In this document: piece after piece, positions 52,573 to 61,876 of the stretch
How positions within the stretch are numbered: the stretch's first letter is position 1
Layout: every line of letters starts with the position of its first letter
NCBI GenBank assembly: GCA_030832085.1
Contig: JAURJU010000064.1
Location: 124,001-188,000, forward strand
Direction of reading: 5' to 3'
Source of the DNA: Chitinophagales bacterium
GTDB lineage: Bacteria > Bacteroidota > Bacteroidia > Chitinophagales > Chitinophagaceae
DNA: 64,000 nucleotides
The notes under the pieces: model-generated
What the model saw: only the letters and a program-made list of their open reading frames with translations
Databases searched by the model: none
What the model was told of the DNA's origin: nothing
Translations under genes and position numbers: made by a program

Positions 52573-53460
52573 ATGTTCAAGCGCATTCTTTTTGCCATTG
52601 CAATCATCACTGCATTTCATTCTCAGTTGTTATCCCAACAAAAAATCAAACATGTTGTCTTGATCGGCGTTGATGGCATGGGCGCTTACGCATTCAAGAA
52701 AGCGAAACTCCCCGTGATGCAATCCATGATGGCCAAGGGTTCCTGGAGCCTTGAGGCGCGGTCTGTGTTGCCGAGTTCCAGCGCAGCGAACTGGGCCTCG
52801 ATGAACATGGGTGCAGGTCCGGAGCTGCATGGTTTCACCACCTGGGGAAGCAAGTCGCCAGACATGCCATCAAGGGAATTGGACGAATATGGGATGTTCC
52901 CTTCCATCGCGGGATTGCTCAGGAAGAGCAGGCCCCAGAGTGAAATTGGTTTTATTTATGAGTGGGATGGCATCGGTTATTTGTTTCCCAAAGCAGCCGT
53001 CAACAAAGACCAGAACTGTGATGGCGACATTGCATTGACGAATGCTGTGGTCGAGTATATTGAAAGCAAAAAACCGGATTTTTTATTCGTGCATTTGCAC
53101 GATGTGGACAGTGTGGGCCATACGGTTGGCCACGATACTCCTGAATACTATGCCTCCGTGGAGCGGACCGATGCACATATCGGGGAGATCTTGAAAAGCA
53201 TTGAGCGTGCAGGCATTGCCGATGAAACAATGGTATTGGTTACAGCCGATCACGGTGGCATCAAAAAAGGACATGGCAGCACCACCATGGTGGAGATGCA
53301 AATACCCTGGATCGTCACAGGCCCCGGCATCCGAAAAAACCATCCGATTCAGGAAAGCATCATGACCTTTGATACAGCTGCCACCATCGCCGCAGCGTTG
53401 AAGCTGAAGGCCCCGCAGGTATGGATTGGAAGACCGGTCCGGTCGATTTTTGGGAAATGA
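52573..53460 (+). CDS. Alkaline phosphatase superfamily protein (phosphodiesterase-like)
   Basis: A 295-residue exported hydrolase. Signal peptide MFKRILFAIAIITAFHSQLLSQ; the metal site starts at VVLIGVDGMGAYAF; a nucleophile region LPSSSAANWASMNMGAGP follows, and the remaining metal ligands are in LHDVDSVGHTVGHDTPEY and VTADHGGIKKGHGS. It fits type I phosphodiesterase/nucleotide pyrophosphatase or a small sulfatase-like hydrolase; there is no CxPSR motif, so it is not a formylglycine sulfatase. Fourteen upstream codons are in frame, but ATG at 52573 gives a clean signal. It is convergent with sulfatase 3, with 9 bases between. Confidence 0.85.
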   Translation: MFKRILFAIAIITAFHSQLLSQQKIKHVVLIGVDGMGAYAFKKAKLPVMQSMMAKGSWSLEARSVLPSSSAANWASMNMGAGPELHGFTTWGSKSPDMPSRELDEYGMFPSIAGLLRKSRPQSEIGFIYEWDGIGYLFPKAAVNKDQNCDGDIALTNAVVEYIESKKPDFLFVHLHDVDSVGHTVGHDTPEYYASVERTDAHIGEILKSIERAGIADETMVLVTADHGGIKKGHGSTTMVEMQIPWIVTGPGIRKNHPIQESIMTFDTAATIAAALKLKAPQVWIGRPVRSIFGK

Positions 53461-53469
53461 TTCTCAGGT

Positions 53470-54825
53470 TTATTTCCCGCCAGGGGCAACTGCGTTCTTG
53501 AGCAATACAGACAATTCCTTGCGCATTTCAGCCACCCTTTCTGGATGGGCGGAAGCCAGGTTCTTTGATTCTCCTGGGTCTTCTGCAAGATTGAAAAGAG
53601 ATACCGGCTCGTATTTTTTAACCTGTTTTTTTTGGGCATCGCCATCTGATTCATTTGCATCTGATACGATGAGTTTCCAATCACCCATCCGTATGGCGGC
53701 CTGTGATGGACCGCGGGTGGAGACCGAAAGAATGGCCTTGTGCGGAGATTTTCCGCTTTTGGTGATCATCGGCCAAACATCTTTTCCATCTATGGGCAAT
53801 GCCTGTTTCAAAGATCCTCCTGCCAAACCCACCAATGTTGGGTACCAATCGATGATGTGCATGGCGCCCTCAATTGTTTTTCCTGAAGGAACATGCCCTG
53901 GCCAGTGCGCAAACGCTGCGGCATGGGTTCCTCCTTCATAGATGCTTGCCTTGAAATCCCGCAATGGAGTATTTTTCCCCGGAGGCGGACCACCATTGTC
54001 GCTGGAAAAAATGATCAGCGTGTTCTCCAGCATCCCTGCTTTTTTCAGGGATGCAACGATTTGGCCGACCGCTTCATCAACAGCGGCCAACATGCCGGCA
54101 AGCTTTTTTCGGTTGCCTTCCAGGTTAGGATATGCCTGTGTATATTGGTCAGGAACCTGAAAAGGGCTGTGCACGCCATTGAAGGGAACATAGAGGAACA
54201 GCGGTTTTGAGGCTGCATTTTTTTCAATCAGGCTGCAGGCTTCCTTTGCTACGAGATGGGTTGAATAGCCTTCCTCTTTGAGCGTCATTCCATTGCGGTA
54301 CCAGTCCATCTGGTTGTTCCGCACATGCGTGAAATAATCGATGGCACCAAAAAAATGACCATATTGATGATCAAAACCCCTTGCATTGGGCTGGTAGGCT
54401 TTTTCAAAATCACCCAGATGCCATTTCCCTGTGATGGCTGTGCTGTATCCGGCCTCCTGCAATGCATTGGCCAGGGTCCTTTCATTCAGTGGCAAGCCCC
54501 ATTGAGCCCCTGGCGTGATGACAGTATAGATACCTGTTTGTGTGGGGTACCGGCCTGTCATCAGGGCAGATCGTGTGGGAGAGCAGACCGGCTGCACATA
54601 ATGGTTTTTTAGGATGGCGCCTTCTTTTGCAAGTTTGTCAATGTTGGGTGTGAGGATATCCTTTCCGCCATTGAAGCCACAATCTGCATAGCCAAGATCA
54701 TCAATCAGCAAAAAAACAATGTTTGGTTTTTTTGTTTGGGCTTGCAAGCCCATGCAAAATACCAAGGCAGTGAAGAACAAGACAGTGCGCTTTTGAAACA
54801 GTTGTTGAAGAAAGGATTTTTTCAT
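53470..54825 (-). CDS. Secreted sulfatase (formylglycine-dependent) 3
   Basis: A 451-residue type I sulfatase. The signal (LFFTALVFCMGLQAQ) is followed by the metal site VFLLIDDLGYADCGFNGG; Cys81 in VCSPTRSALMTGRY is the formylglycine precursor in the C-x-P-T-R variant. GKWHLGDF and IFSSDNGGPPPGKN are also present. A 19-codon upstream extension is rejected, because the signal peptide starts at ATG 54825. It is 77 bases behind the exported methyltransferase-like gene, same strand, but no promoter is clear in between. Confidence 0.92.
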   Translation of the reverse strand: MKKSFLQQLFQKRTVLFFTALVFCMGLQAQTKKPNIVFLLIDDLGYADCGFNGGKDILTPNIDKLAKEGAILKNHYVQPVCSPTRSALMTGRYPTQTGIYTVITPGAQWGLPLNERTLANALQEAGYSTAITGKWHLGDFEKAYQPNARGFDHQYGHFFGAIDYFTHVRNNQMDWYRNGMTLKEEGYSTHLVAKEACSLIEKNAASKPLFLYVPFNGVHSPFQVPDQYTQAYPNLEGNRKKLAGMLAAVDEAVGQIVASLKKAGMLENTLIIFSSDNGGPPPGKNTPLRDFKASIYEGGTHAAAFAHWPGHVPSGKTIEGAMHIIDWYPTLVGLAGGSLKQALPIDGKDVWPMITKSGKSPHKAILSVSTRGPSQAAIRMGDWKLIVSDANESDGDAQKKQVKKYEPVSLFNLAEDPGESKNLASAHPERVAEMRKELSVLLKNAVAPGGK

Positions 54826-54902
54826 GTGTTGTATGGTTGCATCATCCTTTAAATTACAACTTAAATGAAAGTGCCACATCATTTTATGGAAATGGAATCA
54901 GT

Positions 54903-55607
54903 TCATTTTTTGCTGAACACCAGGCAATGTTGCCAGGGAAGGTTGCTGATGTTTTTTTCGAAAATGAATCCAGCCGCTTTAAGTTCTTTGACAGCCTGTA
55001 CTTCACTCATCTTGTGGATGGTTTTGATGGGCACCATGGGATCCTCTGACCTGAATTCCACCAACACCAGTTTCCCGCCAGGTTTCATTGCATTCAGCAT
55101 GGACAGGGCCATTTCATAAGGATAGGAAAATTCATGGTATACATCCACCAACAACATCAGGTCAATCGAATTATCGGGAAGCATGACGTTTTGTTCTCTG
55201 CCTAATACTGGAATAATATTCTTGGTGCCTTCCAGCTTGATCCTGTCGTTCAGGTAGGCAATCATTTCCGGTTCCACATCCACCGCATATACTTTTCCAG
55301 CCCCCACCATTTTTGACAACAATGTGCTGTGGTAGCCACTTCCGGCTCCAATGTCTGCAACAATCATACCCGGCTTCAGGGCAAGGTTTTTCAACAGTTG
55401 GGATGTGTTTTCTTCCATTTCCCTTTCCTGTCTCTCAAGCCAATCGATGCCGTAATGGCTCATCACCTGTGCAATCTGTCTGCCCATGTACCATTTTTTG
55501 ATGCCGTTGGGATCACCAGGTTTTGTTGTATACCGGTCTTGCGCCATAGCGCCAGACATGAATAACACAGCTATGAAAAGCAATGAAATGGGCAATGACT
55601 TTTTCAT
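54903..55607 (-). CDS. SAM-dependent methyltransferase-fold protein with a signal peptide
   Basis: A 234-residue protein whose first 22 residues are a typical signal peptide (SLPISLLFIAVLFMSGAMAQ). The mature part is a class I methyltransferase fold: motif I VADIGAGSGYHSTLL, an acidic residue after strand 2 (VYAVDVEPEM), DLMLLVDVYHEFSYP, and PGGKLVLVEFRSEDP. All SAM-binding features look intact, yet the protein should leave the cytoplasm, where SAM is made. Similar exported methyltransferases are known as sequences in Bacteroidota and Planctomycetes without function. Its start lies in a short direct repeat (55604-55634). Confidence 0.83.
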   Translation of the reverse strand: MKKSLPISLLFIAVLFMSGAMAQDRYTTKPGDPNGIKKWYMGRQIAQVMSHYGIDWLERQEREMEENTSQLLKNLALKPGMIVADIGAGSGYHSTLLSKMVGAGKVYAVDVEPEMIAYLNDRIKLEGTKNIIPVLGREQNVMLPDNSIDLMLLVDVYHEFSYPYEMALSMLNAMKPGGKLVLVEFRSEDPMVPIKTIHKMSEVQAVKELKAAGFIFEKNISNLPWQHCLVFSKK

Positions 55608-55742
55608 GGTTGACTTGTTGTTTTGCAGTTCATTGAAATCAGCATTGATGTATCATGGTTGACATTTTTTGCTGTTCATTTAAACAGCTTTTGGTCTTCC
55701 ATTGTTGACTGTTTATTTATTGTTGTAAGTTTCCATGGTTGG
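55604..55742. repeat. Short direct repeats between the methyltransferase and xylanase genes
   Basis: TCATGGTTGAC occurs at 55604-55614 and 55653-55663; in both, a T-rich stretch and G-C-(A/T)-GTTCATT follow, so the units at 55604-55634 and 55653-55680 are related. Diverged versions (CCATTGTTGACT at 55699, CCATGGTTGGGA at 55733) come next. The first copy contains the methyltransferase start codon. Confidence 0.5.
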
Positions 55743-55820
55743 GAACCACAGCAATTTAACGCAATTGTGGCTCTGGAGAAGATATTGATTACATTTACTG
55801 GAGCCAAAGAGATTGAACAG

Positions 55821-56906
55821 ATGAAAAAACAAGTGGTAAATTTTCTGATGATGTTTTTCTTTATTGGGACAGCGGTCGCTCCAATGATGACTGCATCAGC
55901 TGGAACAATTTCTTTTGCCACGCCACAATCGTCTGTTGCAGATACCAATCTTTATCAATTCATGCCATTCCCGATGGGTGCAGCTGTTGGCATTGCGCGG
56001 ATGAAGAACAATGCCAAGTACAGCGAAGTGGTTTCCAAAGAATTCAACAGCATTACTGCAGAAAATGCAATGAAGTTTCGGTCCCTGCATCCTGCAGAAA
56101 ATACATTCAATTGGGCTGATGCAGATTACCTGGTTGAATTTGCACAAAAAAATGGCAAGCGACTTCATGGCCATACCTTGAACTGGTATCAATACTTACC
56201 CGCTTGGGTGACCAATTTTTCCGGCGATTCCATCGCCTGGGAAAACATGTTGAAGACACATATTCAAACGGTTGTTGCGCATTTCAAAGGAAAGGTTGCT
56301 TCATGGGATGTAGTCAATGAATATTTCAATGATGATGGAACCATCAGGCCAAGTGTTTGGGTCAAAAATCTCGGACCTGATTATATTGCAAGGTGTTTTC
56401 AATATGCACACGAGGCAGACCCCGATGCAATCCTTTTTTATAATGATTACGGTCATGAGTATAGCAGCGCAAAAAGAACTGCCATAGGTAAATTGATCAA
56501 TGCATTCAAGGCAAGAAATATTCCCATCCATGGCATTGGTATGCAGTTTCACATGACCTATACACAGAGTGATGCAAACATCAATGCCGCCATGGCATTT
56601 GCTGCAGGGACCGGACTCAAGGTGCATCTCTCAGAACTGGACATTCGGTTGAACACCAACAAGGTTCAGGGGTTTGTCTTCAATGAGACCTTGGCTGCAC
56701 AACAGGCAGACAGGTATAAATTTGTCGTGCAGGCCTACAATGCTGCTGTTCCAAAGGCGCAGCAGTTTGGTATCACCACCTGGAATGTCGGCGATGCAGA
56801 CTCCTGGGTGCCTTCATGGCAGGGTGTACCTGATTACCCTTTGCCATTTGATGCAAACTATTTGCGGAAACCAGCATACAAAGCCATCATCGAAGGTGGA
56901 AAATAA
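55821..56906 (+). CDS. Endo-1,4-beta-xylanase (GH10)
   Basis: A 361-residue secreted xylanase. The signal peptide (residues 1-28) is followed by the GH10 barrel from about residue 45. The acid/base is Glu167 (SWDVVNEYFND) and the nucleophile Glu272 (VHLSELDIRL). NSITAENAMKFRSLHP, HGHTLNWYQYLP and GIGMQFHMTY are other GH10 motifs. It cuts beta-1,4-xylan. The frame is open 66 codons further upstream through the direct repeats, but that part has no signal-like or family sequence, so ATG at 55821 is chosen. It stands alone, without a SusCD pair nearby. Confidence 0.92.
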   Translation: MKKQVVNFLMMFFFIGTAVAPMMTASAGTISFATPQSSVADTNLYQFMPFPMGAAVGIARMKNNAKYSEVVSKEFNSITAENAMKFRSLHPAENTFNWADADYLVEFAQKNGKRLHGHTLNWYQYLPAWVTNFSGDSIAWENMLKTHIQTVVAHFKGKVASWDVVNEYFNDDGTIRPSVWVKNLGPDYIARCFQYAHEADPDAILFYNDYGHEYSSAKRTAIGKLINAFKARNIPIHGIGMQFHMTYTQSDANINAAMAFAAGTGLKVHLSELDIRLNTNKVQGFVFNETLAAQQADRYKFVVQAYNAAVPKAQQFGITTWNVGDADSWVPSWQGVPDYPLPFDANYLRKPAYKAIIEGGK

Positions 56907-56915
56907 GGTAGGTGC

Positions 56916-57227
56916 TTACCACAACAGTGTAACGTCTATCACCAATGCAAGCGCAAGACTGCAGTAAGAAATCTTTGCCAGTACATGCTCTTTGAAGTTT
57001 CGCATGAGAAAAAGCATCAATAACGCAGAACTGATGAGGAATAGCGTTTCAGAGATACCCAATGCCATGTAGGTTCTTCCGAGTGCCTGAAGCACCAAAA
57101 CCCATCCGAGCGTCCTTGTTCGCTTCAACGGATTCAAGATGATCAACACCAATCCGGTAAAAAAAGTCATTGTCATTACAGTCAATTCGATAAGCATGTT
57201 GTCGCGGTATAATTTGTTGGTCAACAT
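56916..57227 (-). CDS. Small hypothetical membrane protein
   Basis: A 103-residue protein with three to four hydrophobic segments (LIELTVMTMTFFTGLVLIIL, LGWVLVLQALGRTYMAL, SETLFLISSALLMLFLM, SLALALVIDVTLLW). I recognise no family. The codon positions look normal and the hydrophobic pattern is regular, which argues for a real gene. ATG at 57227 or 57197 could start it. It is convergent with the xylanase, 9 bases away, and downstream of nothing obvious; the 155 bases up to sbcC hold no other gene. Confidence 0.55.
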   Translation of the reverse strand: MLTNKLYRDNMLIELTVMTMTFFTGLVLIILNPLKRTRTLGWVLVLQALGRTYMALGISETLFLISSALLMLFLMRNFKEHVLAKISYCSLALALVIDVTLLW

Positions 57228-57382
57228 ATTGTTGATGCAACCAAGGTATAAACGCAGACCGCATGGTATTGGAGGAGAGAAAATAATTTTCCCAGCATTA
57301 AATTGAATAGAAAAAGATCAGTAGAAGAAATACTTTTTGCAATGTTCTTACAGACAGGGATTCATCATCATCGAAAATATTT

Positions 57383-60300
57383 TTACGGCTGCTTGATCTT
57401 CAAACCCCGTTTCTCTTCGTTGCATTTGAGGTAAAGCATACTCTCGCCATTTTGCAATTTCTCTACCAGGATCTGTGTGCCGATCCTTTCTTTCAGGCTT
57501 TCAACATGGCTGATGATGCCCACCAGTTTATCACCTTCCACTTGCATGCGCTCAAGCATCGCAATGGCATTGTAAAGATCATCAGGAGAGAGTGTGCCGA
57601 AGCCCTCATCAATGAACATGGAATCAATGCGTACATTTTGGGAAGCCATATCGCTCAAGGCCAAAGCCAGTGCCAGCGAGATCACAAAACGTTCGCCCCC
57701 AGACACACTGTCGATTGTTCTCCACTCATCACCCATGTGCATATCCACCACCCAGATGCTGTCTTCATCCGCCTCCGACCCCAACTCCAGTTGGTACCGG
57801 TCCATCAATGTTTCCAGCCGAATGTTGGCAAGGCCAAAAAGATGGCGCATGGTGATGCGCTGCACAATATTGTTGAATTTGTTGCCCTGCGCATCGCCAA
57901 TATAACTGTTGAGAATGCCATGAATTTTTTCCTCTTTCTCCAGCATTGCCAGTTGTAACAAAATACCTTCGTGCTGTTGCTTCTTTGCAGCATCTGTTTT
58001 TAGTGATTGATCTATCTGACCCTGTTCGTACAGGTTCTTATCCAGCAACTCCTTCTGTTCTTTTTCTGTCGACAAAAGTTCTTCAAGCATTAGTTGAGCA
58101 TCATCCTGTGAGCGCAGGAAAAGCAGTTCAGCATTGGCCTGACTGCTTTTTCCGGTATGCTGGTCTTTTCTTTTCTTGAAATCAATGACCTGCTTTCTGG
58201 TTGAATCAATGGTATCAAGATCGGCCATTGCCAAACTGAATGCAGCCCTGTCTGCAAATCCATTTTCTGTTATCGCTGCATCAAACAATGCATTTTCCTT
58301 TAGGATGAATTGCTGAATGGTTTCAATACCAGAAGTTGCTTTTTCAATGGCATTTTGTTCCTTCAATACAGATGTAGTGATTCTTGTCCAGTCCTGTTTC
58401 AATTTGTCTTTGAAAACATGAATGGACCCACCAGAAAACAAAGCTGCTCTTTCTTGCTTCATGTTTTGCAAGTTTGCTTGGTTTTGCAGGAAAACTTCCA
58501 TGTCTTTGATGAACTGATCCAAGATGGCTTTAACCATCATCCACTCCTGGTGCAAATTGATTACCCGAATATTTTCTTCTGCATCGGCAATGGAACTTTT
58601 GATCATTTGCACATCAGCACTTTCGGGAATTCCCCAAGACTTCAATTTTCCTTTCAACTCCTGCTTTCTTGTCTCAAGGTCAATGTTGATGCTTTCAATC
58701 ATTTTTTTCTGATTCAGTCCATCCCGCTCCAGGAGTTCAATGTCCCTGATTGCCTTGTTTTTCAAGTCAATCTCCTTCTCGTTGGCCGCTTTTCTTGCAG
58801 TGTAATTTTCCTGCAGTGCATTGTTGAGTTTTGGCAGGTGGATGGAATAGGGATGGTGGGTTGAACCACAGCAGGGACAAGGGTTGCCATCGACCAAATT
58901 CTGCCGGTGGATGTCCATGGAAAGGATGGCGTTGTTCGCTTCAACAGCTTTTAGCAAGGCCTCCAGTGCAACATTTTCTGCAGCAATTCCCGCATCCATC
59001 CGCAGGACCGATTGTTTCAATTCACTGGTTTTCTTTTCACTGTTGTTGATCTCTTCCTCGAATGTTTTTTTATCCGTTTCATTTTTGACAACGAGCTCAA
59101 GCAAAGAAATGCATGACCCTAGTGCAGCAATCCTATTTTGTTCATGGGATTTGGCATCCTCGTAATGCTGGTGAGTAAACGCTGCAGGCAGTGGATTTTT
59201 TTCAAGTGCGTTTTGCTGCTCCTGCAGGTATTGATTTAACTTGTCGATGTCAGCACTGATCGGGCCAACAACCGCCTTTGTTTTTTCAGGAAGGTTCTTG
59301 ATCGTATTCGCCAGGGGTGTTCTCTGCGCATTGGTTGCAGCTTCCAGCCTGTTGATGTTCAGGTCCATCCCATCCACCAGGTTAAAAAAAGCATCAAGCG
59401 CTTCCTCAAAAACATGCGCATCTATGGATTTTCCGCAAGCGATACTCAATGCATCAATTAGTCCAGTGCTTTCATCCAACAATTGGTGCAGTGTTGATTT
59501 GGCTTCTTCTAGTTTTTTGTGTTCTGCCTGCAACTCCTTTTGTTTTGATTGCAGTGCATTCCAACGGTTCATCAAGGGAGCCGTTTTTTCAAATTCCTGC
59601 AACCGATCCATTGCCTCTTTTAAATCTTCTTCTTCTTTTGCGAGCAGTAGTTTTTCTTTGTCCAGGGTTTCCACCGTTGCCATCAAGGCTGCAATGTTTT
59701 GCTTGGTTTTGATCTTGCTGCCCAGTGCAGTGATGGTTTGAGCACCTTCAATTTGTTCCTTGACGAGGGTTTGTTTTTTTACTTCAAACTCCTCGCGCTC
59801 GGTCTCTGACATTACAGCAATCATGTCCATGTTTTCGGTCAGCTGCCTGATCCTGTCCTTGATATCGCGGTGCCGGTCATACGCCAGCTTTCCAATTTCA
59901 CGGAAGACTACGGTTCCTGTAATGATTTCCAGCAGCGCATAGCGGTCTGTATTTTTGGCTTTGAGAAATTCATCAAACTTGCCTTGGCTGAGCACAATGG
60001 CCTGTGTGAACTGCTCCTGCGAGAGACCGATGATCTTGATGATTTCTGCTCTTGAATCTTTCAACTTATCGCTGATGGGCTTGAATTCACCATCCTCCTG
60101 CTTGCTGACTTTCAACAGGATTTTCGTCAGCTTACCGGAACGGGTTAACCCTGCTGACCATTGTGATCGATAGGTTTCTCCATTGACTTGGAAAGTGATG
60201 GATGCATATGATTCAGTTGTGCCCTTTGTGATGATTCCCTTATCGTCTTCAATTGTTGTTTTCGTAACCTCCTGAAACCTTGCCGTATAACCATACAATG

Positions 60301-60457
60301 CCAGTGTGATGGCGTCAAGGATGGAACTCTTTCCTGCACCAGTAGGACCTGTGATGGCAAAAAGTCCGGCGTTGGCCAGTTCAGGGGCTTCAAAATCAAT
60401 ATTAAACGCCCCCTTCAGTGAATTGATGTTGCTGAAACCCAGCTTGAGAATTTTCAT
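57383..60457 (-). CDS. sbcC: Exonuclease subunit SbcC (Rad50-like ATPase)
   Basis: A 1024-residue SMC-like protein; with SbcD it forms the Mre11-Rad50-type nuclease that opens hairpins and processes double-strand ends. N-terminal Walker A is AITGPTGAGKSSILDAITLAL (at residues 34-54, quoted in part: GPTGAGKSS), followed by a Q-loop region LSQGKFDEFL. Long coiled coils flank a central zinc hook, NPCPCCGSTHHPY, near residue 515. The C-terminal part has the ABC signature DSVSGGERFVISLALALALSD and Walker B DSMFIDEGFGTLSPDD. It overlaps sbcD by 4 bases (ATGA), translationally coupled. Confidence 0.95.
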   Translation of the reverse strand: MKILKLGFSNINSLKGAFNIDFEAPELANAGLFAITGPTGAGKSSILDAITLALYGYTARFQEVTKTTIEDDKGIITKGTTESYASITFQVNGETYRSQWSAGLTRSGKLTKILLKVSKQEDGEFKPISDKLKDSRAEIIKIIGLSQEQFTQAIVLSQGKFDEFLKAKNTDRYALLEIITGTVVFREIGKLAYDRHRDIKDRIRQLTENMDMIAVMSETEREEFEVKKQTLVKEQIEGAQTITALGSKIKTKQNIAALMATVETLDKEKLLLAKEEEDLKEAMDRLQEFEKTAPLMNRWNALQSKQKELQAEHKKLEEAKSTLHQLLDESTGLIDALSIACGKSIDAHVFEEALDAFFNLVDGMDLNINRLEAATNAQRTPLANTIKNLPEKTKAVVGPISADIDKLNQYLQEQQNALEKNPLPAAFTHQHYEDAKSHEQNRIAALGSCISLLELVVKNETDKKTFEEEINNSEKKTSELKQSVLRMDAGIAAENVALEALLKAVEANNAILSMDIHRQNLVDGNPCPCCGSTHHPYSIHLPKLNNALQENYTARKAANEKEIDLKNKAIRDIELLERDGLNQKKMIESINIDLETRKQELKGKLKSWGIPESADVQMIKSSIADAEENIRVINLHQEWMMVKAILDQFIKDMEVFLQNQANLQNMKQERAALFSGGSIHVFKDKLKQDWTRITTSVLKEQNAIEKATSGIETIQQFILKENALFDAAITENGFADRAAFSLAMADLDTIDSTRKQVIDFKKRKDQHTGKSSQANAELLFLRSQDDAQLMLEELLSTEKEQKELLDKNLYEQGQIDQSLKTDAAKKQQHEGILLQLAMLEKEEKIHGILNSYIGDAQGNKFNNIVQRITMRHLFGLANIRLETLMDRYQLELGSEADEDSIWVVDMHMGDEWRTIDSVSGGERFVISLALALALSDMASQNVRIDSMFIDEGFGTLSPDDLYNAIAMLERMQVEGDKLVGIISHVESLKERIGTQILVEKLQNGESMLYLKCNEEKRGLKIKQP

Positions 60458-61668
60458 GGTTGTTGTTGGGTTGCGTCTGCAAGAATGGTGTTGAAAAGGT
60501 CTTTGAGTGCAGTTTTTTCTTCGCTCTCTTCTCGCCCTTCAATAATTTTTTCAAAAACGGCGGTAGGTTGAAGATCTTTCACCTTCTCATGTGCCAGGGT
60601 CCCCAGTTTTCGGCTGCTGGATTTGTCGCGAAAAACTACCCGCTGGGTCACGATTTTCAAGTTTCGCTCTGCCATTTCATTTTTCAGCGTTTCTATCCTT
60701 GGCATGAGCTTTGGATCAAAGATTGGTTCATCGATTGAAAGGTCCACCAGGGCAGTGAGGTCATATTTGCATTTCAGCAAAGCCAGTTTTTCTTCCACTT
60801 CTTGCATGGATCCTTTGACCTGGTAAAGCGACCTGAATTTTGGTATGGGGATGAAGGTCTGTTTGAAACTGTTGCCTTCAATTTCCAGTTGGATGATTTT
60901 GTGCTTGTAAACATTTTCAGAAAAGCCCAGTGAAATCGGGCTGCTGGCATAATGGATTTTTCCCTGAATCACAGGCTGCCCTGTATGGATATGTCCCAAA
61001 CCCAGGTAGTCAAACTGGTCCAGGGCATCAGACGGGATCCCCAACTCGTTGCCGATCTGGATCTCCCTTTCCGCCTCGCTGGCTTTTGTACCTTGTGCGT
61101 GGAGGTGCGCCATGCCGATATGCAATTGGTCCGGGAAACGTTTTTTCATTTCATCACCAATGCCCTTGAAGACCCTGCGCATGCCTTCCCTGATTTTGGT
61201 GTCGATTTCCTTGATGCCCTCAGCTTCGCCCACCTGGCGGACGAAACGGTCCTGAAGGAATGGGATGGCGGCAACAATGGCTTTGATGTTTCCCGAGCGA
61301 TTGGCAACAGGAACCAATATTTTTTCAAGGTGCTCCATGCCCGGAAATCGGCTCACCACCGTTGTCCCAAGGGAATGCAACAGGGAAGATGGAGTTTCAA
61401 GGAAGGAGGGGGAATCATGGTTTCCGGAAGTGATGATGGCTTTACAACCCTTGCCGTGCAATTGCACAAGAAAATCATAGTATTGCTTGGTGGCCTCGTT
61501 GGAAGGGTTGTTCTGGTCGAAGATGTCCCCCGCCACCAGAAGCTGATCAATTTGGTTTTCTTCAATGTACTTGAGCAGCCAGTCCAGAAAAAATGCCATG
61601 TCCTGGCCGAAGTCCTCCATGTGGAGTCTCTTCCCAAGGTGCCAGTCGGCGGTGATCAGTATTTTCAT
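60454..61668 (-). CDS. sbcD: Exonuclease subunit SbcD (Mre11-like nuclease)
   Basis: A 404-residue calcineurin-like phosphoesterase, the nuclease of SbcCD. Metal motifs are ITADWHLGKRL (Asp-x-His), VAGDIFDQNNPS, TSGNHDSPSF, MAHLHAQG and GLGHIHTGQP. The C-terminal capping domain from about residue 280 is complete. ATG at 61668 starts at the conserved MKILITADWH. It leads the sbcD-sbcC operon. Both proteins work in the cytoplasm in recombination and repair. Confidence 0.95.
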   Translation of the reverse strand: MKILITADWHLGKRLHMEDFGQDMAFFLDWLLKYIEENQIDQLLVAGDIFDQNNPSNEATKQYYDFLVQLHGKGCKAIITSGNHDSPSFLETPSSLLHSLGTTVVSRFPGMEHLEKILVPVANRSGNIKAIVAAIPFLQDRFVRQVGEAEGIKEIDTKIREGMRRVFKGIGDEMKKRFPDQLHIGMAHLHAQGTKASEAEREIQIGNELGIPSDALDQFDYLGLGHIHTGQPVIQGKIHYASSPISLGFSENVYKHKIIQLEIEGNSFKQTFIPIPKFRSLYQVKGSMQEVEEKLALLKCKYDLTALVDLSIDEPIFDPKLMPRIETLKNEMAERNLKIVTQRVVFRDKSSSRKLGTLAHEKVKDLQPTAVFEKIIEGREESEEKTALKDLFNTILADATQQQP

Positions 61669-61720
61669 TGGCTTCTAAGTTGTATTGCTGCAATATCATT
61701 CAAATGACTGAAATTTTGTT

Positions 61721-61876
61721 TCAATACGGAACCGATCCAATAATATTTCCCGTGGAAGGATGGCTGGCCACCACAATGATTCCGCCACTGGGGCAGTAGG
61801 CCACGCCTGCTCCTGCTTCAGGGTATATCGCCAAACCTTTTGGGTACAGTGACCAATCATTTTTCCCGCGCCCAAT
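61721..61876 (-). other. Protein-like in-frame extension after the quinoprotein stop codon
   Basis: After the TGA of the quinoprotein gene, the same frame continues for 51 sense codons to a second TGA at 61721-61723. The translation looks like ordinary protein (for example GVAYCPSGGIIVVASHPS), but has no ATG, and family members normally end at YVAFAL near the first TGA. It may be read-through, a decayed tail, or chance. Confidence 0.35.

Noticed and set aside
56906-56925. Hairpin GGTAGGTGCTTACC as xylanase terminator
   Set aside because: Short stem and no T tract on either strand.
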